A program made the translations under genes and the position numbers. Shown here piece after piece: positions 23,420-33,282 of a DNA stretch of 33,385 nucleotides (the first letter of the stretch is position 1; each line of letters begins with the position of its first letter). The notes under the pieces are model-generated. The model made no database searches, was not told where the DNA came from, and saw only the letters and a program-made list of their open reading frames with translations. Origin of the DNA: CAIWXH01 sp964555675 (lineage in GTDB: Bacteria > Chloroflexota > Chloroflexia > Chloroflexales > Chloroflexaceae); NCBI GenBank assembly GCA_964555675.1, contig CAZKTU010000051.1, positions 1-33,385 of the forward strand, written 5' to 3'.

Positions 23420-24421
23420 GTGGGGAGCCGCTTTGACGAGATGCGGATCTTCTCGGGCAATGGCAATACTGCCCTCGCCCAGCTGATCTGCGACCGGGTG
23501 GGCGTGCCGCTCGGCGACGCGACGGTCGTGAAGTTCAGCAACGAGAATATTTTCGTGAAGCTGAACGAGAGTGTGCGCGAGAAGGACGTCTTCGTCGTCC
23601 AGTCGCTTTCCACGCCGAACCTCAGCGACCGAATCATGGAGTTGCTGATCATGCTCGACGCCTGTCGGCGGGCCTCGGCGGGCCGCGTGACGGCCGTGAT
23701 CCCCTACTTCGCCTACGGACGCACCGACAAGAAGGACCAGCCGCGCGTGCCGATCACGGCGCGCCTGCTGGCCGATATGATCCAGGCCGCCGGCGCCCAG
23801 CAGGTGCTCACGATCGATCTGCACGCCGGCCAGATCCAGGGCTTCTTCAACATCCCCATGGACGAGCTGACCGCCATGCACTTGCTGGTGCGCTACTGGG
23901 CCGATAAGGGCTGGGACGACCTGATCGTCGTCTCGCCCGACGTGGGCTTCGCCAAGCGCGCCCGCAACTTCGCCGAGGCGATCGGCGCGCCCCTGGCCAT
24001 CGCCGAGAAGCGCCGCGTCCAGCACCTCGGGCGCCGCGACGGCAACCTCAGCTCGCCCGAGATTATGAACCTGATCGGCGATGTCTCGGGCAAGCGCTGC
24101 ATCATCGTCGACGACGAGATCGCCACCGGCGGCTCCATCCTCGAGGTGGTGCGCCTGCTCGAGCGCGAGGGCGCCAGCGAGATCTACGCCTGTACCGTCC
24201 ACGCCGTCTTCGCCGGCAACGCCGTCGAGCGCCTGAAGAACAGCGCCCTGCGCGAGCTGGTGACCACCGATACGCTGCCCCTGCCCGCCGAGAAGCGCTG
24301 GCCTGGCCTGACCGTGCTCAGCGTCAGCAACCTGCTCGCCGAGGTGATCCAGCGCATCCACAGCGGCGTCTCGGTCGATACGATCTTCACCCAGCGCAAT
24401 CACCCGGCCCTGGGTAGGTAG
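23420..24421 (+). CDS. prs: ribose-phosphate pyrophosphokinase (PRPP synthetase)
   Basis: The enzyme makes PRPP from ribose 5-phosphate and ATP for nucleotide, histidine and tryptophan synthesis. The 333 residues show the N-terminal 'MRIFSGNGNTALAQLICDRVG', 'VFVVQS', the ATP loop variant 'YGRTDKKDQPRVPITARL', the Mg/ATP His in 'LTIDLHAGQIQGFF', and the PRPP loop VDDEIATGGS, where most enzymes have VDDxIDTGGT. The variants suggest a divergent subgroup, but all blocks are present. GTG 23420 has AAGGAG 6 bases upstream. Confidence 0.92.
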   Translation: MGSRFDEMRIFSGNGNTALAQLICDRVGVPLGDATVVKFSNENIFVKLNESVREKDVFVVQSLSTPNLSDRIMELLIMLDACRRASAGRVTAVIPYFAYGRTDKKDQPRVPITARLLADMIQAAGAQQVLTIDLHAGQIQGFFNIPMDELTAMHLLVRYWADKGWDDLIVVSPDVGFAKRARNFAEAIGAPLAIAEKRRVQHLGRRDGNLSSPEIMNLIGDVSGKRCIIVDDEIATGGSILEVVRLLEREGASEIYACTVHAVFAGNAVERLKNSALRELVTTDTLPLPAEKRWPGLTVLSVSNLLAEVIQRIHSGVSVDTIFTQRNHPALGR

Positions 24422-24424
24422 GGG

Positions 24425-24515
24425 CTGAAGGATGAGGGATGAAGGATGAAGGATGAAGGCTGAAAGCCGAAGGCCGAAGGCTGAAGGCTGGAGGCCGAAG
24501 GCTGTAGGATGAAGG
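24425..24515 (+). repeat. 13-copy heptamer array (consensus MYGAAGG)
   Basis: Thirteen consecutive 7-bp units run from 24425 to 24515 without interruption. Five units are ATGAAGG or ATGAGGG, and the rest are CTGAAGG, CCGAAGG or single-base variants. The array lies between prs and the large membrane protein, ending 13 bp before its ATG. The same unit occurs in the opposite orientation inside mazG (5132-5159). Confidence 0.92.
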
Positions 24516-24528
24516 CCGTGCTGGTTTG

Positions 24529-26508
24529 ATGAATGCTTCGTTACCGCGGGTGGAGCGTAGGTCGGTGCAGGGTGTTCTGGGTGAGGGGTTTCGGGCGCAG
24601 TTGCTCTGGGTGGTCGCTGGCCTGGCTCTGGCTGCCCTGGTGCTGATTGGGGCGGGGATGGCTCGGGCGAGTCAGCAGCGCGAGTTGCGGCTGCCGCTCG
24701 ACGACCGCAAGCTGGCCGCGGCCCTGCTCAGCGGCTTCCACGAGCCCGAGCGCGACGCCCGCGGCCTCTACCGCTGGACGCAGGGCGAGGCGCGGGCTAT
24801 GCTGGCTGTGCCCGGCGCCGGCGACGCGACAGCGATCAGCCTGTGGCTCGGCCCCGCTGTGCCCGGTCAGCCGCCGCCCGCTCTGCTTGTGGAGCTGGGC
24901 GGGCCGGCGCCGGCCAGACTCGCGCTCCCTGAGGAGGCGCGGCGTTATCAGTTGCTGGCCCCGGCGGGGCTGGCTGCGGCGGGTCAGGTGACGCTGCGGC
25001 TCTCCAGCGCGACCTTCAGTCTGCCCCAGGACCCGCGCCTGCTGGGCGTGCGGGTCGAGGGCCTGAGCGCCCGCAGCCTCGGTGGGCGTCTGATCTGGCC
25101 CGCCCCCATCGCCGTGCTGACGCAGGTCGTGGCCGTGGGCCTGCTACTTGGCGCGGCGTCGCGCACTGGCGTGCGAGGGCCCTGGCTGACGCTGGTGGCC
25201 ATGCTGCTAGCGGGGCTGCTGGCCCTGTCCCTCTGGCTGGCCCCCGCGCCCGCGCCGCTCTATACGGCGCGCCTGCTGGCTGCGGCGGCGCTGCTGGCCG
25301 CGCTCACCGCTGTGGCCCTGCCGCTGCTCGAGGCCCGGCCGGCCTGGCTGGGGCCGCCCGCCGAGGCCCGCGCGCTCTGGGGCGTGACCCTGGTCGCCTG
25401 CGGGCTGCGGCTGGCGGGGGCCCTCTTTCCGCCCTTCGCGGCCTACGACCTGGGGCTGAATCTGGGGCGGCTCTTCGCCACCGTGGGCGGGGCCCTGGTG
25501 GCGACCAACGAGTCGTTCGAGTTCGGGGGCGGGGTGACGGTCTACCCCTCGGGGCCGTACCTGGCCCTGATGCCGGGGATGTTGGCCGGGCTCACCCCCA
25601 AGCTCGCGGTGCAGGGCGGGATCGCCCTGGTGGACGGCCTGGCGACCCTGGCGGTGGCGGCGCTGGGGCGTAGCCTGGGCCTGGGGCGGCGGGCGACCCT
25701 GTTTGGGGCCGTGGCTTACGCCGCCGTGCCGATTGGGCTCACGACCCTCTGGTACGGGCACACCGCCCAGGCCTTCGGGCAGGCCCTGATGGCGCCCCTG
25801 GCCGTGGCCCTGCTGCTGGGGCTGCGCGGCGCGCCGGGGCCCTGGCCGTGGCTGTGGGCGGGCGTGCTGATGAGCATGGCCCTGCTGAGCCACATCGGGG
25901 TCACGATTCTGGCCCTGGCCTGGCTGGGGCTGCTCTGGCTGGCGGTCACCCTGGGCCTGGTGTGGGGCAGGGGCGGGGTCGGCTGGGCTGTCTGGCGCAA
26001 GCTGACCCTGACGCTGCTGCTGGGAGGGCTGGCGGGGCTGCTGCTGGTCTACGGGCCGGCCCTGGCGGCGCACCTCGACACCGTGGTCAGCCTTGACTTC
26101 GGCGGCGAGGGGGTAGCGCCGAAGCCCTCGTACAACCTGATCGCCAAAGCCTTCTGGATCTCGTACACGCCCCTGGGGCTGCTGCTGGCGGCGGCGGGGC
26201 TGGCCCTGGTGCGGCCGCGCAAGCTGCCCGTCGGCGCCCCGGCGCTGCTGGGCGCCTGGGTGGCGGCCGTGGCGCTGTTCTGGGCGGTCGAGATGCTGAG
26301 CGGGCTGCAGGTGCGCTACCTGGTCTTCCTGACGCCCCTGGCCTGTCTGTCTGCGGGGCTGGCCCTGGCCTGGCTGGCCGAGCGGGGGCGCTGGGGGCTG
26401 TGGCTAGCCTGGGCTCTCGCGGCGGCCCTGGTGCTGCAGGGCGCGGCCGTATGGCTGGGGGGCATCTTCGGGCCCGAGGCGCCCTCGATGGTGCCGCTGC
26501 TGCGTTAG
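24529..26508 (+). CDS. large multi-spanning membrane protein, possible GT-C glycosyltransferase
   Basis: The 659-residue protein has one N-terminal span (about 28-48), an extracytoplasmic β-rich domain (about 50-180, with 'GLYRWTQGEARAMLAVPG' and 'SLPQDPRLLGVRVEGL'), and then about ten to twelve spans to the end. The block 'LFPPFAAYDLGLNLGRLFATVGGAL' after an early span resembles the acidic first loop of GT-C enzymes that use polyprenyl-linked sugars. This layout suggests a lipid-linked glycosyltransferase, but I see no decisive signature. The ATG at 24529 has only a weak GAAGG upstream, which belongs to the heptamer array. It is convergent with coxM. Confidence 0.75.
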   Translation: MNASLPRVERRSVQGVLGEGFRAQLLWVVAGLALAALVLIGAGMARASQQRELRLPLDDRKLAAALLSGFHEPERDARGLYRWTQGEARAMLAVPGAGDATAISLWLGPAVPGQPPPALLVELGGPAPARLALPEEARRYQLLAPAGLAAAGQVTLRLSSATFSLPQDPRLLGVRVEGLSARSLGGRLIWPAPIAVLTQVVAVGLLLGAASRTGVRGPWLTLVAMLLAGLLALSLWLAPAPAPLYTARLLAAAALLAALTAVALPLLEARPAWLGPPAEARALWGVTLVACGLRLAGALFPPFAAYDLGLNLGRLFATVGGALVATNESFEFGGGVTVYPSGPYLALMPGMLAGLTPKLAVQGGIALVDGLATLAVAALGRSLGLGRRATLFGAVAYAAVPIGLTTLWYGHTAQAFGQALMAPLAVALLLGLRGAPGPWPWLWAGVLMSMALLSHIGVTILALAWLGLLWLAVTLGLVWGRGGVGWAVWRKLTLTLLLGGLAGLLLVYGPALAAHLDTVVSLDFGGEGVAPKPSYNLIAKAFWISYTPLGLLLAAAGLALVRPRKLPVGAPALLGAWVAAVALFWAVEMLSGLQVRYLVFLTPLACLSAGLALAWLAERGRWGLWLAWALAAALVLQGAAVWLGGIFGPEAPSMVPLLR

Positions 26509-26513
26509 GGCAT

Positions 26514-26557
26514 AAAAAAAGGGGGGTAGAGAGGGGTCTGGCCCCTCTCTACCCCCC
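26514..26557 (-). terminator. intrinsic terminator of the cox-type operon
   Basis: A perfect 16-bp stem (26521-26536 and 26542-26557, loop TCTGG). On the - strand it is followed directly by seven T (26514-26520 are A on the + strand). It lies 9 bp past the coxM stop. The hairpin may also help end the + strand membrane-protein transcript. Confidence 0.9.
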
Positions 26558-26565
26558 TCCAACAA

Positions 26566-27429
26566 CTAGCCGCGGGCGCGGGCGACGGCCTCGGTCAGGG
26601 CGCGCTTGGCGTAGACCTTGATCATCGCGCTGCGGTAGCTCTCGGAGGCGTGGATATCGCCGAGGACATCCATGCCCTCGCCGGCGTGGGCGCTGGCGGC
26701 GGCGATCGCGGCCTCGCCGCCATCGCTGCCGATCAGGGCCTGCTCGGCGGCGTTCTGGCGCTCGGCCTTGGGGCCGGCCCCGGTGATCGCGAGGCGGCAG
26801 GCGCTGACCGTCCCGCCCTCGAGCTTGACATAGGCTGCGGCGCCGACGATCGCGTAGCCGCTGGCGGGGTGGGCGAACTTGCTGTAGGCCGCGCCCTCGC
26901 CGGCGCCCATGGGCTTGAAGATCACCGCGGTGATAATCTCGTTGGGGTCGAGCGAGGTCGAGAGCATATCGGTGAAGAAGTCGGTCGAGGCGATCGTGCG
27001 CTCGCCGGCGGGGCCGTGGACGCGAATGCTCGCGTCGAGGGCCAGGACGAGGGCGGGGGCGTCGGCGGCGGGGTCGGCGTGGGCCAGCGAACCGCCCAGA
27101 GTGCCGCGGTTGCGGACCTGGATGTCGCCGATCACACCCATGGCCTCGGGCAGCACCGGCAGGGCGGCCTTGAGGCCGGCGTGGTGCTCGATCGTGGCCC
27201 AGGTGGTCAGGCTGCCGATATTGATATTGCCGTTGATCACCACGCCGCGCAGCTCGGCGATCTTGGTGATATCGATCAGCACGCCGGGCGAGGCCAGGCG
27301 CAGCTTCATGGCGGGCAGCAGCGAGTGGCCGCCGGCCAGGAGCTTGGCCTCGTCGCCATACTGGCCGAGCAAGCTGATCGCCTCGGCGACGCTGGTGGGC
27401 GAATGGTACTCGAAAGCGCTCGGGATCAT
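26566..27429 (-). CDS. coxM: CO dehydrogenase-type FAD-binding medium subunit
   Basis: The 287-residue subunit carries both FAD motifs of the molybdenum hydroxylase family: AGGHSLLP (32-39) and 'TLGGSLAHADPAADAPA' (from 110). It passes electrons from the iron-sulfur subunit to a quinone or another acceptor. It is the last gene of the coxG-S-L-M operon, 77 bp after coxL, with a hairpin between them. The S-L-M order is that of form II enzymes; form I operons are M-S-L. Confidence 0.93.
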   Translation of the reverse strand: MIPSAFEYHSPTSVAEAISLLGQYGDEAKLLAGGHSLLPAMKLRLASPGVLIDITKIAELRGVVINGNINIGSLTTWATIEHHAGLKAALPVLPEAMGVIGDIQVRNRGTLGGSLAHADPAADAPALVLALDASIRVHGPAGERTIASTDFFTDMLSTSLDPNEIITAVIFKPMGAGEGAAYSKFAHPASGYAIVGAAAYVKLEGGTVSACRLAITGAGPKAERQNAAEQALIGSDGGEAAIAAASAHAGEGMDVLGDIHASESYRSAMIKVYAKRALTEAVARARG

Positions 27430-27463
27430 GGGCTTTATTCTCCAGCCGTAATAGTACTGCTCA

Positions 27464-27505
27464 GGAGGGGTTCGGAGGGGCTGAGCCCCTCCGAGCCTCC
27501 CCTCC
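27464..27505 (-). terminator. hairpin between coxL and coxM
   Basis: An inner stem CGGAGGGGC / GCCCCTCCG (27473-27493) within an outer GGAGGGG / CCCCTCC (27464-27505). It lies in the coxL-coxM gap and lacks a T-run. It may stabilise the upstream RNA or partly reduce coxM expression, with full termination unlikely because the operon continues. Confidence 0.5.
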
Positions 27506-27506
27506 G

Positions 27507-29846
<2,340 letters not shown>

Positions 29847-29911
29847 CCTTGACTCCGTATCTAGGTACTAGAAACGTCAACGAGGCGCGGCGCAGCGGGG
29901 CAATTGCCTCG

Positions 29912-30391
29912 CTAGTCCGCGTTGACGGTGTTCATCTTCTCGGCCGCGTAGCGGACGGCCCGCACGATATTCTCGTAGCCGGTGCAGCGGCAGAGGTTGC
30001 CCTCGAGGCCGTGGCGAATCTCTTCGTCGGTCGGGTTCGGGTTCTTCTGCAGCAGGTCGGCGGCCGACATAATCATGCCGGGGGTGCAGTAGCCGCACTG
30101 CAGGCCGTGCTTCTCCCAGAAGCCCTCCTGGAGCGGGTGCAGCTCGGCGCCCTTGGCCAGCCCCTCGATCGTGGTGACGCTCGCGCCGTCGCATTGCACA
30201 GCCAGGGTCGTGCACGACTTGACGCTCTCGCCGTTGATGTGGACCACGCAGGCCCCGCACTGGCTGGTGTCGCAGCCGACGTGGGTGCCGGTCAGGTTCA
30301 GCTGCTCGCGCAGGTAGTGGACCAGCAGGGTCCGGGGCTCGACTTCGCTCGTGTGCTGCTTGCCGTTCACGGTGACTGTAATCGTCGTCAC
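29912..30391 (-). CDS. coxS: CO dehydrogenase-type 2Fe-2S small subunit
   Basis: The 159-residue protein has two [2Fe-2S] clusters. The N-terminal plant ferredoxin-type cluster uses Cys40, 45, 48 and 60 (GCDTSQCGAC...SC), and the C-terminal cluster uses Cys99, 102, 134 and 136 (QCGYCTPG, NLCRCTGY). It links the molybdenum site to FAD. I choose GTG 30391 because AAGGAGG lies 8 bases upstream; the frame stays open to 30439. Confidence 0.95.
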   Translation of the reverse strand: MTTITVTVNGKQHTSEVEPRTLLVHYLREQLNLTGTHVGCDTSQCGACVVHINGESVKSCTTLAVQCDGASVTTIEGLAKGAELHPLQEGFWEKHGLQCGYCTPGMIMSAADLLQKNPNPTDEEIRHGLEGNLCRCTGYENIVRAVRYAAEKMNTVNAD

Positions 30392-30466
30392 TGAGCCAAC
30401 CTCCTTGTCAGACTGGTGGCGAGAGGCGCCCCGGCACAACAGCGTCCGGGGCGCCCCAGCGAGAAA

Positions 30467-31276
30467 CTAGCCGCGGCGACCCAGAAGGACGCCGACGAGA
30501 AAGGCGATGATCACCCAGGGCACCCAGGGGTTCTCTTTGATGAAGTCTTCGACCGCCCCGCGGGCCAGGTCGCTCTCGCTCAGGCCCTGCCCGGGCGGGA
30601 CGGTGATCGTCCGGCGCGGCGTGGCCTCGGCGGCGGGGGCGGCGGCTGGGGCTGGGGCGGCGATCGGGGCCGCGCCGTTGGGCGCGGCGGGCATCGGGGC
30701 CGGCTCGAGCTCGGGGGCGAGCGGGGCGACCGTCGGTTGGGCTACGGCCGCGGGCGCGACTTTGGCCGCCGCCTCGTGGGCCAGCTCTTCGGCCACCGCG
30801 GCCCGCACGGCGGCCGTGTGCTCGGGGACGTGCAGGCGTCGCTCTTCGATCTGCAGGGCCAGGGCCTTCAGGCTCTGGTTGATCATGGTCTTGGCCGCGC
30901 CGTCGAGCAGGCGCTGCCCGACGCTGGCGATCGTGCCGCCCACCTGGGCCTCGCCGCCGTAGTCGAGGATGGTGTGGGCCCCGTCGGTGCGCAGCTTGAT
31001 CGAGCCCGACCCCTTCAGGAAGCCGTTGCTGCCTTTGCCGTCGACGTGGATCTCGTACGACTCGGGGGCGACCAGGTTGTCGAGCTTGACCTTGCCGGTG
31101 TAGACGCCCCGCACCGCCTGCAGGCCGACCTTCAGGGTGCTCTCGAACTCGTTCGGGCCGACCTCGTCGAGCCGCTGGCAGCCCGGAATGGTGCGGGCCA
31201 GGACCTCGGGGTCGTTCAGGGCCGACCAGACCTCTTCGCGGGTGGCCTCGAAGGTGTAGTTGCCGGCAATTCTCAC
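30467..31276 (-). CDS. coxG: CoxG-type SRPBCC protein with C-terminal membrane anchor
   Basis: The 269-residue protein begins with a CoxG/SRPBCC domain (about 1-145, 'GNYTFEATREEVWSALNDPEVLARTIPGCQRLDEVG'), then has a Pro/Ala-rich linker (about 165-225) and a C-terminal membrane segment (about 245-266, 'WVPWVIIAFLVGVLLG'). CoxG in other bacteria helps attach the CO-oxidising enzyme to the membrane or delivers quinone. I use GTG 31276, with AAAGGAG 7 bases upstream. It is the first gene of the operon, 75 bp before coxS. Confidence 0.9.
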   Translation of the reverse strand: MRIAGNYTFEATREEVWSALNDPEVLARTIPGCQRLDEVGPNEFESTLKVGLQAVRGVYTGKVKLDNLVAPESYEIHVDGKGSNGFLKGSGSIKLRTDGAHTILDYGGEAQVGGTIASVGQRLLDGAAKTMINQSLKALALQIEERRLHVPEHTAAVRAAVAEELAHEAAAKVAPAAVAQPTVAPLAPELEPAPMPAAPNGAAPIAAPAPAAAPAAEATPRRTITVPPGQGLSESDLARGAVEDFIKENPWVPWVIIAFLVGVLLGRRG

Positions 31277-31559
31277 AGACAGACTCCTTTCGGCCGAGGC
31301 GGCGCCGTGCGCAACGCGACGCCCGCCGGATGGCGCAGCGTACGGTGCCACAGGAGCGCAACACAACGGCCAATGCGACGGTGGGGGCTTCGGGCGGGGG
31401 CAGGGGAGGTCTGCGCGCGAGATTCAGAGGGGCGCATCGCAGGCCACATTGCCGGCTACCCGACCACAACAGAGCGCGTACAAAGCAGGCGGCGCTCAGG
31501 CGGGCACGCTGTTCACGAGCTTGTGTGAATTATTCATGGGGTGAATGATATCCGCTCCT

Positions 31560-31588
31560 ATCCTACCTGAAGCGGTTTTCTTTGTCAA
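31560..31588 (-). promoter_or_regulatory. probable promoter of the coxG operon
   Basis: On the - strand TTGACA (31583-31588, consensus), a 17-base spacer, then TAGGAT (31560-31565). The -10 is four of six. It is far from the coxG start, giving a long leader. Confidence 0.5.
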
Positions 31589-31638
31589 GGAATCCTTTAC
31601 GATTGCCTGCTCGCCGACGGGCGCCCGGCCCTGGGGTC

Positions 31639-31667
31639 TTGACGCACCTGGAACGGAGGTGTACAAT
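31639..31667 (+). promoter_or_regulatory. promoter of the Hsp70-like gene
   Basis: TTGACG (31639-31644), a 17-base spacer, then TACAAT (31662-31667). The leader to ATG 31711 is about 37 nt, which excludes the longer frame beginning at 31582. Confidence 0.75.
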
Positions 31668-31685
31668 CAACACTAATTGGTGTTG
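31668..31685. promoter_or_regulatory. palindrome at the start site of the Hsp70-like gene
   Basis: CAACACTAATTGGTGTTG has 6-bp perfect arms (CAACAC / GTGTTG) with a near-palindromic centre. It begins directly after the -10 box, where a bound repressor would block initiation. The regulator is unknown. Confidence 0.5.
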
Positions 31686-31710
31686 TTTAGACACTATCTG
31701 CGAGGCATCT

Positions 31711-33282
31711 ATGCGCATCGGCATCGATATCGGCACCCACAGGGCCCGCGTCGCCGCCCTCGACCAGGCCGGCCGGCCCTATCTCGTCCCCGACCCCTAT
31801 GGCGCAAGCGCTATGCCGGCCGTCGTGCGCTACGGCCCTCGCGGCGTCGAGGCCGGCGATGGCCCCGCCCGCACCCTCGTCGCCGGCTGGGAGTGTAGCG
31901 TTCGCGGCCCCACGCGTTACCTCGCCCGCTACGCCGACCTGCCCCCAGCCGCTCACGCCCTGGCCCCCTTCCCCATCCTCGACGTGGGCGGCGAGCCCGT
32001 GCTTGACCTGCTCTACGCCCGCGCCACCCCCGCCGAGGCCCTGGGCGCCCTCGTCGCCGCGCTCTGCCGGCGCGCCGAGGCCCATCTGGGCGCCGCCCCC
32101 ACCGAGGCGGTGATCGCCGTCCCCGCCAGCGCCGAGGAGCGCTACCGTGTGCTCGTCCGCCGCGCCGCCGAGGCCGAGGGCCTGCGCGTGCTGCGCCTGA
32201 TCAACCAGCCTGCAGCCGCCCTGCTCGCCCTCGTGGCCGAGGCCGATGGCCCCCTGGCCCAGGGCGCCGGCCCGCGGCAAGCGCCCCGCTGCCTCGCCGT
32301 GGTCGACGTCGGCGGCGGCACCAGCGAGGTCAGTATCGCCGAGGCCGCCGCCGATACGCTGCGCATCCTCGCCACCGTCGGCGACCCGTTCCTCGGCGGC
32401 CACGACCTGGCCCGCCGCGTCGCGACCAGCTTGGCCGCCGACCTCGCCCCCCAGGCTGGCCGCGACCTCATGGCCGACCAGGGTAGCAAGGTGGCCGCCC
32501 TCGGCCTGCTCCACGCGACCGAGGCCGCCCTCGAGGAGTTGGCCCTGCGCCCTGCCGCCACCCTGGCCCTCGACCACGGCGCCGGCTTCGGCCGCGACCT
32601 CTACACCGTCGTGCGCCGCGCCCAGGTCGAGGCATGGCTGGCCGACGAGTTGGCCCGCATCGCGGCCCTCTGTCAGCGCGCTCTGGCTCTGGCCGGCCGC
32701 CCGCCCGAGGCCGTCGACGCGGTGCTGCTGGTGGGCGGCGGCGGTGGTCTGCCGGGCGTCAGGGCCGCCGTGGCCCAGGCCTTCGCCCGGCTGCCCGCCG
32801 ACCTGCTGCGCCCCGCGACCCCGGGGCTGGCCGCCCTCGGGGCGGCCCTCGCCGCAACCCCCGCCGGCGCGGCCCTGCGCGACGTGACCACCTACCCGCT
32901 CGGGATCAACTGCTACTTCGGCGAGGAGGAGCTGCTCAGCCCGATCATCCCCGCCGGCACGCCCATTCCCACCCCCGCGCCCGGCGCCCGCGGCGCACGC
33001 ACCGAGCGCTACACCACGCGCTACCCCGACCAGACCAGCGTGCGCCTCGACGTGCTCCAGTACCGCGGCCCGAAGACCCCGACCACGAGCGGCGCGGGCC
33101 GCGTGCGCCCCGCCGAGTGCGAGCTGCTCGGCTCCTGGTCGTTCGACGGCCTGCGCCCGCCCCCCGGCGGCCACGCCGACTTCAGCGTCACCTTCCAGGT
33201 CGACCAGGACGGCATCCTGCACCTCGCGGCCAAGGAGAGCGCGACCGGGCACACCCTCGTAGGGGCCGTGCGCCGTGTCTAG
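31711..33282 (+). CDS. divergent Hsp70-family protein lacking the lid
   Basis: The 523-residue protein has an Hsp70 ATPase domain (about 1-385): phosphate-1 GIDIGTHRARVA (DnaK has GIDLGTTNS), phosphate-2 VVDVGGGTSEVSI, and adenosine loop LLVGGGGGLPGVRAAV. Residues about 393-518 match the β-sandwich peptide-binding domain (TYPLGINCYFG; VTFQVDQDGILHLAAKESATG). It ends there, so the helical lid and the disordered EEVD-like tail of DnaK are missing. It is probably a specialised chaperone or regulator and not the main DnaK; no DnaJ or GrpE gene is adjacent. ATG 31711 is the first start after the promoter. Confidence 0.85.
   Translation: MRIGIDIGTHRARVAALDQAGRPYLVPDPYGASAMPAVVRYGPRGVEAGDGPARTLVAGWECSVRGPTRYLARYADLPPAAHALAPFPILDVGGEPVLDLLYARATPAEALGALVAALCRRAEAHLGAAPTEAVIAVPASAEERYRVLVRRAAEAEGLRVLRLINQPAAALLALVAEADGPLAQGAGPRQAPRCLAVVDVGGGTSEVSIAEAAADTLRILATVGDPFLGGHDLARRVATSLAADLAPQAGRDLMADQGSKVAALGLLHATEAALEELALRPAATLALDHGAGFGRDLYTVVRRAQVEAWLADELARIAALCQRALALAGRPPEAVDAVLLVGGGGGLPGVRAAVAQAFARLPADLLRPATPGLAALGAALAATPAGAALRDVTTYPLGINCYFGEEELLSPIIPAGTPIPTPAPGARGARTERYTTRYPDQTSVRLDVLQYRGPKTPTTSGAGRVRPAECELLGSWSFDGLRPPPGGHADFSVTFQVDQDGILHLAAKESATGHTLVGAVRRV

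Larger units (their letters stand above)
31277..31710. other. 434-bp divergent intergenic region between coxG and the Hsp70-like gene
   Basis: This is the only gene-free stretch over 300 bp. It holds the two divergent promoters (31560-31588 and 31639-31667), a palindrome at 31668-31685, and a partial inverted repeat TATTCA / TGAATG (31531-31547). The leader of coxG would be about 275 nt. A possible 13-codon - strand leader ORF (31496-31537) lies in it. In the remaining GC-rich leader (about 31280-31490) I see no convincing gene. Confidence 0.6.

Noticed and set aside
24425..24515. CRISPR-like array
   Set aside because: The units are 7 bp with no spacers, so it is a short tandem repeat and not a CRISPR array; no cas gene is present.
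31277..31480. Small protein genes in the coxG leader
   Set aside because: Frames are open on both strands only because of high GC; none has a ribosome site with a recognisable domain.
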